Assembly (NCBI GenBank): GCA_018402565.1
Contig: JAGYIQ010000004.1
Location: forward strand, 310,001-374,000
Length of the DNA stretch: 64,000 bases
Reading direction: 5' to 3'
Origin: Pirellulaceae bacterium
Lineage (GTDB): Bacteria; Planctomycetota; Planctomycetia; Pirellulales; Pirellulaceae
Shown here: positions 1-11,700 of the stretch, one piece after another
Numbering within the stretch: position 1 is the first letter of the stretch
Layout of the letters: each line of letters begins with the position of its first letter
Made by a program: the position numbers and the translations under genes
Notes under the pieces: generated by a model
Told to the model about the DNA's origin: nothing
The model's input: only the letters and a program-made list of their open reading frames with translations
Databases searched by the model: none

Positions 1-268
1 CCCAAAATCTTTCTGCCCAAAATTTTTCTGCCTTTTCATTCACGCGACGATTTGTGCTGGCCCTCCAGACCAAGAACCAAGAACCTTCCCCAATCTTTCT
101 GCCCAAAATTTTTCTGCCTTTTCTTCACCTCGGCCCCTCAACCGCCTGTCTGATCGCGCTCCATCCGTGCTGCATTCGATTACGATTACGAGCACGAGCA
201 CGATTACAAGCACGAGCAGGAAAACGAAAATTAGCAGGAAAGTTTCAATGCTGACGATGGGCTGCCCG
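1..268. repeat. Intergenic, short repeats at window edge
   Basis: No gene is supported here. A ~40-base block rich in TCTTTCTGCCCAAAATTTTT occurs at about 1-37 and again at about 90-127, and ACCAAGA hexamer-like repeats lie between them. At about 176-227 there is a run of degenerate hexamers of the type ATTACG/AGCACG. The same hexamer family recurs near 30860 and is strongly expanded at 46.3-46.8 kb. Confidence 0.6.
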
Positions 269-1483
269 TTACTGAATCAATGCCTTCTCGCTGGCGACTT
301 TCAAGACTTGCACGAAGGGTTGCTGCTGTTGGTACTGCGACTGACGCTGGGTGTATTCGGCTTTGTCGGGAGCCAGTAGCAAGGCTTGGGCTTGGCTATC
401 GACAGCGTCGGTGAAACTTCCTGCCGCGGCTTGGGCAGCGGCCAAGGCGTCCCAGTGGGCGGCGGTGACTTGTTTGGCCCCGGAGATGGCTCGTTTGGCC
501 ACGGCCACGGCCGCTTCCGGACGATTCCACTGCGAGTCGGGACAGGTGGCATACAGCCAGGCCAAGCGGCGATACAGCGACGAGTGTTGCTGGATTTCTA
601 ACCCTCGCAGGTAGACACGCTCGGCGTCGGACCAACGACCTTGGTCCTGGTAGGCATCCCCCAGATTCGCCCACAACCAGGCCTCTTGCGGACGTTGCTC
701 GACCAACGACTCGTAAATTCCAATTGCGTCCGCGCCTCGGCCGTCGGCGATCAAGGCCAAAGCTTGGCCGTTGAGGGCTTGCACATCGTTGGGGGCCGTG
801 GCCAGTACCTTGTCGTAGTTTTGGATCGCTTCGGCAAACCGACCCATCTGGTACTCGATTTCAGCCAAATTGAAGTAGGCGTGGGTCTGGGCCGGGCGAG
901 CGGCGATGGACTTTTGGCAGGCGGCCGCCGCGTCTTCCCATTGGCTGCGTTTGCCCAGGATCACGCCGCGGTTCAAATGCGCTTTCCATTGGCTGGGTTG
1001 GTGCGCGAGGGCTTGATCGAAGTCGCTCATGGCCTGATCAAACGCCTGGGCGGTCTGGGCCTCGTTGTTGGCCAACGCGAACTCGAAGCCCACCTCCATC
1101 CGCAGCTCCCCGCGCCGCGTCAGGGCGAACGCCGCCAGCGTCCGCAGGTACTCTTCGTAGGCACTGAGGTACTGATATTGGAGTAAGTCCGCCTGAATCG
1201 CCTCGATCAGGGCCGAGTAATCCTTGGCCGACTTGGCGGTCCGCGATTGCTCCCCCAGTCGCTCGCAGCGGGCTTTTTGCTCGGCGGGATCCAGGGCCTG
1301 GCGATCCTGAGCCGGTGCGGTGACGTCCGCGACCGGGTCGGTCGCTTGCCGCCAACCGCCCGCGTGACTGGTGGGGGTCAGGCACAGACAGACCGCAGCA
1401 GCAACGGCAAGCGAAAGGGTTGGGACCACGCGAAAGAACGGGGAGGCGTGGGAGCAACGATTGTCGCGAGTGGCACGGGGCAT
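269..1483 (-). CDS. Secreted tetratricopeptide-repeat protein
   Basis: About 404 residues. The N-terminus has a basic stretch and a hydrophobic core (VVPTLSLAVAAAVCLCL) ending near SHAGG, which reads as a Sec signal peptide, so the product is probably periplasmic or outer-surface. The middle holds several consecutive TPR units, visible as helix pairs with the pattern WKAHLNRGVILGK, AYFNLAEIEYQMGRF and WLWANLGDAYQDQGRW. TPRs are protein-protein interaction scaffolds; no enzymatic domain is visible. The ATG at 1483 is chosen over an upstream GTG (1522) because AAGGA lies about 7 bases before it and the signal peptide then starts normally. It is separated from the fumarase gene by about 200 bp on the same strand. 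The specific partner cannot be told from sequence. Confidence 0.8.
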   Translation of the reverse strand: MPRATRDNRCSHASPFFRVVPTLSLAVAAAVCLCLTPTSHAGGWRQATDPVADVTAPAQDRQALDPAEQKARCERLGEQSRTAKSAKDYSALIEAIQADLLQYQYLSAYEEYLRTLAAFALTRRGELRMEVGFEFALANNEAQTAQAFDQAMSDFDQALAHQPSQWKAHLNRGVILGKRSQWEDAAAACQKSIAARPAQTHAYFNLAEIEYQMGRFAEAIQNYDKVLATAPNDVQALNGQALALIADGRGADAIGIYESLVEQRPQEAWLWANLGDAYQDQGRWSDAERVYLRGLEIQQHSSLYRRLAWLYATCPDSQWNRPEAAVAVAKRAISGAKQVTAAHWDALAAAQAAAGSFTDAVDSQAQALLLAPDKAEYTQRQSQYQQQQPFVQVLKVASEKALIQ

Positions 1484-1688
1484 GACGTCATCCTTGACCG
1501 AGTCTGTGAGCGATGGGAACACGGGCGTTCGAATCGCGGCTGAGTTTAACCCAATCGGGCCACAGGACGAAGAGCAAAATCAGCCAGCCCGGAGCGAAAT
1601 CCCGGCTAATGCACTGCGACGGATTCCCAATTCGGGAGAGAACCGGGTGCTGACGCACTGCGGCTGATTTTCACCAAGGCAGCCAACC

Positions 1689-3152
<1,464 letters not shown>

Positions 3153-3778
3153 GATCGGTTTAGATCCTGGTTGGTATCACACGGGGTTGGCACGATATCA
3201 GGCGGACCGTCACCGCCAACCGAGGCGTTGACAGGAGCCGGGTGATATTTATACCGATCGCCCGACAAAGTTCCAACCGCCGTTGAGCGGCAATGCAGAT
3301 CCATCCGATCCGTCCGATCCATCCGATCCGTCCGATCCGTCCGATCAGTCCGATCAGCCCCATGGAGGCTAGGGCACCTCCTAGCCCCATGTCCCCACGC
3401 CCCCGTGTCTCAAAATGAGAGACTCACAAGCAATTGAGACGTTTTTCTCGTGGGCCGGGTGGATTGCAAGGGGAAGTAGTGACCGGGGCTGGGGAAAACT
3501 TGTTAATATTTGAATTAGCGGGGGACAAACGCGTTAGATTTCGTCATAATGGGATTTGGCTTGGCGTGACATTCCGTCGCGACTGGCGGAGCTCCAGCCG
3601 CCGGTCCTCCCGCGGGGCCGTTGCCGCAAAAATTCGTGCTGAATTAACACGTTTGGCTCAAGATTTGCGGATGCGGTATGGGTGCGACGACTAGGGCGGA
3701 GCGACTCGCGAGTGGATTTGCTGGAGTTCGGGTACTGGGTACGGGTTGGTACAGACGTAGGATTCGGAGTTTAATCGC
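3153..3778. other. Intergenic with 9-bp tandem repeat
   Basis: This 626-bp gap separates divergent genes (fumC leftward, pilin operon rightward), so it should hold both promoters; none could be assigned with confidence. At 3304-3357 a 9-base unit (TCCGATCCG, with CCA/CAG variants) is repeated six times. An 86-codon open frame with a TTG start (3434-3694) lies here, but it has no recognisable domain and no convincing ribosome binding site, so it is not called as a gene. Confidence 0.5.
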
Positions 3779-4912
3779 ATGAACAGGCACATCACGGTTG
3801 GTACTCAGTCACGAGTTCTTTCAGCGGGGCTGGGCCCTTTGCTACGGCGGGGCGGAGCATTGCGGTCGGGTTTCACGATCACGGAGTTATTGGTGGTGAT
3901 TGCGATCATCGCCGTGCTGGCTGGTCTGGCGATTCCGGCGGTGATGATGGCCGTGACCACGGCGTACGAGTTCCGGATATCGACGCGGATCAGCCAGTTG
4001 GACACGGCGGTTGAGAGTTTCCGCAACGAGAAGTCGGTTTATCCTCCGGATCAGTACTACGACCCGGATGGCTCGGCGATTCAGTGGTTGAACCCGGCAG
4101 CCAGTGACGCGGTGTTGTTGCAGCAGTTGGTCCAGCGGTACGGGCCGTTGCTGCAGCAGATTGCTCCGAATCATCGCGAGTTCCAGCCGGCGGTTGGTGC
4201 GTTTCCGGGGACGGATTTCCCGATTGTGGCTTGGTACCGCCAGCGGGGCCAGTTCTTAAACCCGACGAACGCCTTGAACTTTTGGCTGGGTGGTGGCCTG
4301 AGCAACAGCTCGATCTATCCGCTATCGGAGTTCTGTCGTCGCAGTAACGAATTGCCCGTGACCGACTTGGGCGCGAACACGATCTACCAGAACCGGACGG
4401 CCATGTTGAAGCCGTTGATTTACTTCGAATTCACGACAGATGCGGTGGATCCTTTGGGATATTGGGTTAGTCCCAGCGGCAACCGTTGGACGGCGGGTCC
4501 GCATGCGGGTCAGCAGTTTTACTTTGCTGGGGACGTGCCGCTGTTCTTGCGATCGGCGGCCCAAGAGTCTTCGGATCGGCCGCTCTTGTACTTTGTCGAC
4601 ACGTTGGCCCAGGTGGTTCCGAACACGCCGTCGGCCAATACCTTGTTCGCGCCGTACATTTTGAATAATTCGGTGGGCATGAAGTTCGTCAACGTGGGTC
4701 CGAACGAGACAGCTCCGATGACGCCGATCGGTTATGGCACTCCGCCGGCATTGACCATGTTTGCCGCGGGTAAGTTCCAGATCATCGCGCCGGGCCGCGA
4801 CCAACTTTACGGGGCGGGCGGTGTGGCCAAGTTGTTGCGAGACAATATCTGCAATTTCGCCAATTCCAAGCGACTGGATTCGATGGATGAAGCGGAGAAT
4901 TTGGGGCTGTAG
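3779..4912 (+). CDS. Prepilin-like protein (type IV pilin/pseudopilin N-terminus)
   Basis: 377 residues. A 31-residue basic leader ends in Gly31, followed by Phe32 and the motif TITELLVVIAIIAVLAGLAIP. Glu36 is at position +5 of the mature protein. This is the class III signal processed by a prepilin peptidase and used for assembly through the N-terminal helix. The rest has no recognised domain. The protein is larger than major pilins (~150 residues), so it is more likely a minor pilin, a pseudopilin, or one of the planctomycete prepilin-type proteins. It is the first of five co-directional genes with short gaps (46 bp to the next), probably one operon. Confidence 0.8.
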   Translation: MNRHITVGTQSRVLSAGLGPLLRRGGALRSGFTITELLVVIAIIAVLAGLAIPAVMMAVTTAYEFRISTRISQLDTAVESFRNEKSVYPPDQYYDPDGSAIQWLNPAASDAVLLQQLVQRYGPLLQQIAPNHREFQPAVGAFPGTDFPIVAWYRQRGQFLNPTNALNFWLGGGLSNSSIYPLSEFCRRSNELPVTDLGANTIYQNRTAMLKPLIYFEFTTDAVDPLGYWVSPSGNRWTAGPHAGQQFYFAGDVPLFLRSAAQESSDRPLLYFVDTLAQVVPNTPSANTLFAPYILNNSVGMKFVNVGPNETAPMTPIGYGTPPALTMFAAGKFQIIAPGRDQLYGAGGVAKLLRDNICNFANSKRLDSMDEAENLGL

Positions 4913-4958
4913 TTGGGCGACGGGGTTGGGCCAGTGTCCTGAACGAAGGTGTGATATC

Positions 4959-5936
4959 ATGCGACGGTCAAAGAATGAAATTCGCAGCCAGCAGCCACGA
5001 TCGGCTTTTACGCTGACGGAGTTGTTGGTGGTGATCAGCATTATCGGCGTGGTGACCAGTGCCTTGGCGTTTACGGTCGCGGGCGCTCAGGAGCGGGCGC
5101 GGGAGTTGCGGACACGGAGCCAAATGCAGCGGATCGAGGCGATCCTGCAACGCGAGTTGTTGGAGTTATTGGAGGCTCGCGTGCCCGTGCGGACGCCGCC
5201 CGTGGGCGATTTCCCTCTCGCGGTTGGCCCTCATCGTCGCCTACCGGAGGGTCCGCTGTCGCGGATTCAACGCTTCACGACGGAAGCTCGTCGAGTGGAC
5301 GTGATGTATCGGTTTCCGTACCGCGCCGAATTGATCATGCCAAACATGGGCCAGACGGTGACTCGGCCGACCGTGTCGCCATTGGGTGTGCCTTCGGTCT
5401 ACTTCATTCGCGCTAACGGGAATGAGGACTTTCAACCGTTCCATGCGGTGCCGAACGACTTGCAGGCGATCCGCAACTTGGCACTTGGCGGTATGGGCAA
5501 TTCGAATGCCAAGACCGATTCAGCCGAACTGCTGCATGCGGTTCTACGACGTATCTGGGTGGACGGCGAACCGGCTTTGTCCCTGATCCGTGAGTCGGAA
5601 ATTGCGGACACGGATCGAGATGGGTTTCCGGAGATCGTCGATGCTTGGGGCAATCCGATTTATTTCCGTCTGGAAGTCCAGGTCGAGGTGACTCGGACGG
5701 TGCCAGCCACAGCAGGCGTGGGGCTATTCAACATGCCGCTGGATCAGTTTTCCGCTTGGATGACCGAGTTCAATATGCAGGACGGCCAGACCTTTGTGCC
5801 GACCGCGTTTTCGGCGGATGTGTTTTCGCCGGAACGAGTACGAGTTGTGTTGTACAGCACCAATGTATCACCCGGCTTTGATCCCGATAACCTGGCGGAT
5901 CCGCGGGCGTTGGACTTTAAAGTGTCCACGTTTTAG
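4959..5936 (+). CDS. Prepilin-like protein
   Basis: 325 residues. Leader of 16 residues, then A16/F17 with TLTELLVVISIIGVV and Glu21 at +5. Ala instead of the usual Gly before the cleavage site is less common but tolerated by many prepilin peptidases. The start is set at the ATG at 4959 because GAAGG lies upstream and longer in-frame extensions would run into the preceding gene. The mature part begins with a helix (RARELRTRSQMQRIEAILQRELL) typical of pilin alpha-1; the remainder is unrecognised and contains a DTDRDGFPEIVDAWGNPI stretch resembling the Asp-rich loops common in pseudopilin-like proteins. Second gene of the putative pilus operon. Confidence 0.8.
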   Translation: MRRSKNEIRSQQPRSAFTLTELLVVISIIGVVTSALAFTVAGAQERARELRTRSQMQRIEAILQRELLELLEARVPVRTPPVGDFPLAVGPHRRLPEGPLSRIQRFTTEARRVDVMYRFPYRAELIMPNMGQTVTRPTVSPLGVPSVYFIRANGNEDFQPFHAVPNDLQAIRNLALGGMGNSNAKTDSAELLHAVLRRIWVDGEPALSLIRESEIADTDRDGFPEIVDAWGNPIYFRLEVQVEVTRTVPATAGVGLFNMPLDQFSAWMTEFNMQDGQTFVPTAFSADVFSPERVRVVLYSTNVSPGFDPDNLADPRALDFKVSTF

Positions 5937-5983
5937 GCAGAATCGTTGGCGTGTGGGTTGAACGAAAAATGGGAGAGCCAGTC

Positions 5984-7471
5984 ATGACGAACGACGGACG
6001 CTACCGCAGCGCGAAGCGGAACACGCGAATGGCCCGCTTGGAGACTGCCCACGGCGTTACCCTGGTGGAATTATTGGTGGTGATCGGCATCATGGTGGCG
6101 GTGATGGCGATTGCGATCCCAGTGGTGCGATTGACCAGCAACGACAACCGCGTGGCGTTGGCGACGCAGGCGGTGCGATCGTTCCTAATGGAGGCGATTG
6201 CGGCGGCCGACCGCCAAGGCAATTCCTACGTGATCTTTGAACGGAATGTCAACAATCCGAATTTTTGCAATCGACTGTATCGCGGGCGGCCACGACCGGC
6301 CTATCGCGGCGAGGACGAAACCGCCTATGCGATCAAAGCGCCAAGCGAGATCGTGGTGGTACCAGGTGTCCCGAGCGGGAATCCTCCGACCATGCCAGGC
6401 GGCATGCCGTTTGAGGTGTTCTATCTGTTCAACGCCGACGCCAACAAGATCCAGACCTATCAATATTTGAGCTTCCGGGATCGTCCGGAGAAGTACTTGG
6501 TGTTTCAGTCGTTTCCCATGCCGGCTGTGGTGGGTCAGATGGGACCGGTCGCCAAGGTCTATTGCCGGCTCGATCCACAGACTCCGTTGAGTTCTGTGGA
6601 AGGGCCGCGTTCGGGCCTGCAACCGATTCAGCCAGGCCCCGAGTTTGCTCCACCGGCGGGGCCGGTGGCCGATTGGACGGTAGCGGCCACGACAGTACCG
6701 GAGCGAGCGGGTGGCGGCCCAATTCGGTTTTGGCCAGCAGATCGTGTGCTGTATCCGCCAACGCCGGATGTGGCGGAAGTTTCGGACATTCCAAATTTGT
6801 CTGTTGGAACGCCGGGACAGTTTTTGTCGCGATTGTTGCCCTTTGAGGTGACTCAGCCACCGATGTTGGATGAGCTGAATTATTTGGACCTGCCGTCGGG
6901 CATGGCCATTTCATTGGCGGCGTCCGGCTTCGGCGACATCGATGTGTTCAACTTCAACGGGGGTGATTTTTTGAACTCGCCGGCGCTGACGCAGTTGGCG
7001 TTTGTACAAAATGCGGGTGACGATATTCGTGCCTTCGGAGCTCCCGCGTTGGCGGATTTGGTGGACGCGGAGCTGCGCAACCCCGCCTCGCCCACCTTTA
7101 TTGGTTTGTCGGACAATCCGATTCGAGCAGCTTATTATCCGCGAATCGAATTTGAAGGGGGCGGCCGAGTGAGCCGAGCATTTGTGATGAGCCCGCGGTT
7201 CACGGCGGCGGGATCGGTGGTGTTTGGTCCGAACAATGCTCGCATTGCCCGGACCGGGCCGTTGCATCCGCTGTTTCCATTGTTCTTGCTGATCGGCGAA
7301 GACAACTTCCAACAGCGTTCCCTCTTGCCGGTGACGGCCCCTGTGTTGCCGGGCGATCATTGGATCATGTTGGGAGCTCAGATGTCGACGCCCAAGATCG
7401 TCAAGGCCCAACCGGGCATGAATTTGGACCTGGCGCACGTGGCCGTGGCGGAAAGTGTTTCGGAGCGCTAA
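5984..7471 (+). CDS. Prepilin-like protein
   Basis: 495 residues from the ATG at 5984, which has GGGAG eight bases upstream; earlier starts lack a site. Leader ends in G24 followed by V25 and TLVELLVVIGIMVAVMAIAIP, with Glu29 at +5. The mature segment starts with an alpha-1-like helix (ATQAVRSFLMEAIAAADRQG), the pattern seen in GspH/FimT-type minor pseudopilins. The C-terminal ~400 residues are Pro-rich and unrecognised. Only 3 bases separate its stop from the next start, so translational coupling is likely. Confidence 0.8.
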   Translation: MTNDGRYRSAKRNTRMARLETAHGVTLVELLVVIGIMVAVMAIAIPVVRLTSNDNRVALATQAVRSFLMEAIAAADRQGNSYVIFERNVNNPNFCNRLYRGRPRPAYRGEDETAYAIKAPSEIVVVPGVPSGNPPTMPGGMPFEVFYLFNADANKIQTYQYLSFRDRPEKYLVFQSFPMPAVVGQMGPVAKVYCRLDPQTPLSSVEGPRSGLQPIQPGPEFAPPAGPVADWTVAATTVPERAGGGPIRFWPADRVLYPPTPDVAEVSDIPNLSVGTPGQFLSRLLPFEVTQPPMLDELNYLDLPSGMAISLAASGFGDIDVFNFNGGDFLNSPALTQLAFVQNAGDDIRAFGAPALADLVDAELRNPASPTFIGLSDNPIRAAYYPRIEFEGGGRVSRAFVMSPRFTAAGSVVFGPNNARIARTGPLHPLFPLFLLIGEDNFQQRSLLPVTAPVLPGDHWIMLGAQMSTPKIVKAQPGMNLDLAHVAVAESVSER

Positions 7472-7474
7472 ACC

Positions 7475-8650
7475 ATGAGGATTCCAGTGACAACTTCTCA
7501 GCGTGTGTGGGCTACAACGACCGGTCTGCGGACCGAATGCAGTCCCGTTCGCCGTCGTCGTGGTTTGACTTTGATCGAAGTGCTGTCGGCAATTGGCGTG
7601 GCCGGGATTGGCGTTTTTGGGATCCTGGTGTTGGTGCCCTTGGCATCGCGGATGAGCCAAGTCGGAATCTCGAATGATTCGACCCGACAGAACGCGGCCA
7701 ATGTGATCGAACGAGTGAAGAGCTTTGGCGCGTTGAATACGAACCGTTGGGTCAGGTTTGACGCGGGCGTAAATGCTTTTGTTGGCGTCAATGCTCAGCC
7801 ACAAGGCGCGTACTGTTTGGATCCGATGTTGATCGCCTCGCCCAATTTGAATGCGGCGTTGCCGGAGACCGATGCAACGCGGATCAATCTGTTTCCCTAC
7901 ACCAGCGGTCCACCGACGGTCGTACCGACGGATCGGGTGTCGGTTCGCCGTGCTCTGGGCACAACCGTACCGGTGGGAGCCGCGATGGCGGAAGCCATGT
8001 TCGGTCAGCGGACGATGCTCAAGACCGTGCCGGCCCCCAGCGATGTTTTGCCACCGACCCAGGCTTTTGTCCGCGACTTGGCCACGAACTCCGCCATGCG
8101 TCGAGAAGCCGAAGGCGTGAAATCCGCTCTGACGTTGGTGCTGCCGACCAATCAACCGGGGTCTTCGGTCCATCGTTTGATGAGCGTGGTGATTAGCAAT
8201 CGTCGCCTGGACGCCAACAGCTTTGATCGGGTCTTTAATGTGTTTGAACCAAACACCGTACCGCCCACATTGGTGCGGAAGCCGGGCGGAGTGATGGACC
8301 TAGTATTGGAGGAAGTGGACTTCAACCCCGATTTGTCCAATGTCAATATTCCCCGCGACAACCTCAAAAGCCGCGGCTGGTTGATTCTTGTGCCCTGGTT
8401 TCGCAACGCGGCAAACATGGATGTCTACGCCTGGGAGCACGCGCGGCCGTACCAAATTCGCAGCTCGGACCGGGATCTGGCCAGCGGCGGTCAGCGCTAC
8501 TTCGTGGCGATGATGGGCGCTGCGTACTCGGCACCGTCGATCCCGTCGATGCCACAACCTCAACCGTTTATGTTGACTCGCGCGATCTACATCCCCGGGG
8601 CAGTGGACATTCGCGAAGTGGAAGTGCGGTTGGGGTCGACCGAGTACTAA
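7475..8650 (+). CDS. PilV/GspI-like prepilin
   Basis: 391 residues. A 30-residue leader ends RRRRG30, followed by L31 and TLIEVLSAIGVAGIGVFGILVLVPLA, with Glu35 at +5. The LTLIEVL core followed by a Gly-rich helix is the pattern of PilV/GspI-type minor pilins. The C-terminal part has no recognised domain. It starts 3 bases after the preceding stop. Assignment as a prepilin is firm; the exact subtype is inferred. Confidence 0.75.
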   Translation: MRIPVTTSQRVWATTTGLRTECSPVRRRRGLTLIEVLSAIGVAGIGVFGILVLVPLASRMSQVGISNDSTRQNAANVIERVKSFGALNTNRWVRFDAGVNAFVGVNAQPQGAYCLDPMLIASPNLNAALPETDATRINLFPYTSGPPTVVPTDRVSVRRALGTTVPVGAAMAEAMFGQRTMLKTVPAPSDVLPPTQAFVRDLATNSAMRREAEGVKSALTLVLPTNQPGSSVHRLMSVVISNRRLDANSFDRVFNVFEPNTVPPTLVRKPGGVMDLVLEEVDFNPDLSNVNIPRDNLKSRGWLILVPWFRNAANMDVYAWEHARPYQIRSSDRDLASGGQRYFVAMMGAAYSAPSIPSMPQPQPFMLTRAIYIPGAVDIREVEVRLGSTEY

Positions 8651-8753
8651 TTGTTAGCCAGTGGGGTAGCGCAGGGCAGAGAACTTGGGTGATTGCCCAT
8701 CCAAGTCACGGGAACTTTTCCGGATCGATTGAATGTTTTTGGGAGAACCAGCG

Positions 8754-11700
8754 ATGCGTCGCAGATCACCAGCTCAACACCCAGCGTCTCGTCATGGCGT
8801 CGCGCTTTTGTTCGTGATCAGCCTGATTGTGGTTTTCTTTTTGTTTGTCACCACCTTCGTGGCCATGTCCGGTTCGTACCTGCGGACCAGCGACCGGAAG
8901 TTGCGGGTGGAGCGGACTGAGCAATTGAAGCCGGCGAATGTGGTGGACGACGTGTTTTACATGTTGCTGCGCGACGTGGCAGCTGGGCACATCCTCCGTG
9001 GGCATTCGCTGTTGTCCGATCAATACGGGGTCGAATTATTCAGTGTTCAAGACGCCTCGGGTGAGTTCTCCGGGACGTGCGACTTGGTGGCCTTTGACGA
9101 GGGGTACGCGAATCAGGTATTGCGGGTGCAATTGACCGCTTCCCAGCAGCCAGGTGCCAATGCCCAGACGATCAATGCACTGACGCGGGCGTCGCGGGAT
9201 GACTTCTTGGGTCGTTGGTTGACCTTTGCTGACGGTCCGCTGGCGGGGGTCACGATGCCGATCCTAGAATACAAGTTCGAGTTGTTGCCGAACGTCGCCA
9301 ATCCCACCGACGTTCGCTGTCACTTCTTCGTGTTGGCTCAGCCGCAAGAACGCAGTTGGGCGTTCACTGCCGAAGGTGTCGCTCAATCGCTGCGGACTCG
9401 GTTCGTGGTCAACGGGCGACCGTTTGATGGAACGTTTACAGAATCGAACGAACCTTACGATGTGGTCAGTGATGACATAGGGACGATGTTGCAGAACCGC
9501 AACTTGTTCTTGGCCCGCGACGCGCGTGGTTCCACTGCCTTCCCCGAAAATCTCCAGGTCGTTCCATCGTTTCATCGCTATGGACAGTTCGCGGGGTTGA
9601 CGATCGACCCCAGTGCCACGACGTGGCAAGAATTGCGAAATGCTGCGAACTCCGCCTTACGCCCCAGTCCACTGGAAAATCCCAACTTCACGGGCTCGAA
9701 TCCGAACAGCCGATTCTTTACTCCAGGGACTTACGCCAGTCCCATGCGGACACCCAATTTTGTTTTCGCACCGAACAATTTTTTCGCCGACAACGGCTTC
9801 AACAGTGCCGCTCCTGAACACTGGCAACACCTATTAAACGGGTTGCTGGGGAATGAACCCGCAGCCTTGAGCGCCTTGGGCTTGGCATTGAATTCGGGCT
9901 TGGACGTCGATGCCGACGGGGACGGTCGCAACGACTCGATCTGGATCGATATTGGCCTGGCACCGGTGGCAATGCCCAATGGGACGAGAGTCAAGCCGTT
10001 GGTGGCGATCAAGATCGAGGACCTGGATGGGCGGCTCAATTTGAATGCCCACGGCAGCTTGGCCGAACTGTTCCGCGGTGCCAACCAAGTCTCGTCGCTT
10101 GGTGTCCCCTACGGCCAAGGGCATGGGCCAGCCGAGGTGCGATTGTCCGCGGTACTGGGGATCCCTGCCCTACAGCGGGCCCTGCAGACGCGATATGGTC
10201 TGCCGGCTGCGGGTGGCCCAGGTGTTGGCGCACCGGATGCATTGGGGTTCACCAATCCCCTGCATGCGGCTCGGTGGTTCGGCTTCTTGGACAATATTCT
10301 GCCTAATTTGACGGGTGGGATTTACAGCAGCCCCAGCGACTACCAGGGCCAATTGGTGTTTGAGCCCAGTGGCCAATCGGTGTTGCCGCCCTGGTTTGTG
10401 CCGCCGGGGAATGTCGGCATGTCGCTGCCGTTTGCCCAGAGCCCGACACCACTGTTGACGCAGATTGTCGATACGCCCTACGAATTCAACCTATTCACCG
10501 AGGGGTCTCCGTACCGCTATTTCAACTACGCGACGTTGGCTCCCGTGCAACAGCCGTCGGATAGCCCGGATGTGGACCAGCCGTTCAATGTGGCGGACTT
10601 GGAAGCCCTGCTACGGGCGCCCGACGCGGACTTCCCACAGGTGTTGGCGGCGGCAATGAATCTCCGCTCGAATGCTTTGGTGGGAGCCGAGTCGCGGCGG
10701 CAGATCCTGCAAGCGCTGCTGACGACGGTGGCAAATAATGAAGTGGCTCGCCGCCAATTGACCACGCACAGCTTTGAGGTGCCGGCCCTGCCAGCAAACT
10801 TAGCGGGCGTGTTGCGCCGGCATTTGTTGACTCGCGACTTGACGGGCAACACCACGCAGATCGACGCCACTCTCAGTCACTTCCAACCGGCCAGAGCATT
10901 CGTCACACCAGCCGCCAGCGATGTGGTCCGAGCGGTGGAGCAGCAGGTGTTGGCGATGTTGGGCCAGGACATTGTGTCCGGTTTGCCCTTGAACCTGCAT
11001 CGGCGGTTTGGCAACGGTGTGGACGACAACGGTAGCTTCTCGATCGACGACTACGGCGATCCGTTTCTGGGCGGAGGTGTCGAGAGCAGCGGAGCCCAGA
11101 CGGCGGTGACGTTGAACGTGTTGGCGGGTACCCCCATCGACCTGGACTTTGACCAGGATGGCAATGTGCCCTCAAATGGCGATATCGATCAGTTTCTCGC
11201 GCGCTCCGCGTTCGCTCGGCAGTTGTACGTGCTGATGTTGATGATGGTCGAGCCAGATTACGCGGTTCCGACTGGCCAGTTGTTGCCGGAGGCGATTCGT
11301 CGTCGGATCGCAGTGGCTCAATGGGCGATCAACGTGGTCGATTTCATGGACCCCGATTCGACCTGCACGCCGTTTGAGTTCGACATCAACCCGTTCAACG
11401 GCTGGCATGTGGACGGCAACTTGCGAACGCGGCCCAATGGCATGGGTGGCGTGGAATTGGGATTTGAGCTGCCGGTCGTGGACCCGTTTGACCCGGGGGC
11501 TGGCCCGCAGAATGAACGCTTTGTCGTTTGGGGTGTGGAGCGTCCCGACTTGTTGTTGACCGAAGCGGTCGGTTTCCATGATCACCGGAGCCACATCGTC
11601 GGCATGAGTGCGCGGCAGGGCCACATGCCGATCCCCTCGGCCTTTATCGAGTTGTACAACCCGAACCTGGTACCGTTCACGGATTACCAGTCTTTGGGTG

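Noticed and set aside
3434..3694. 86-codon frame in the fumC-pilin gap
   Set aside because: TTG start, no ribosome binding site, no recognisable domain, and a Ser/Arg-rich tail driven by GC-rich sequence.
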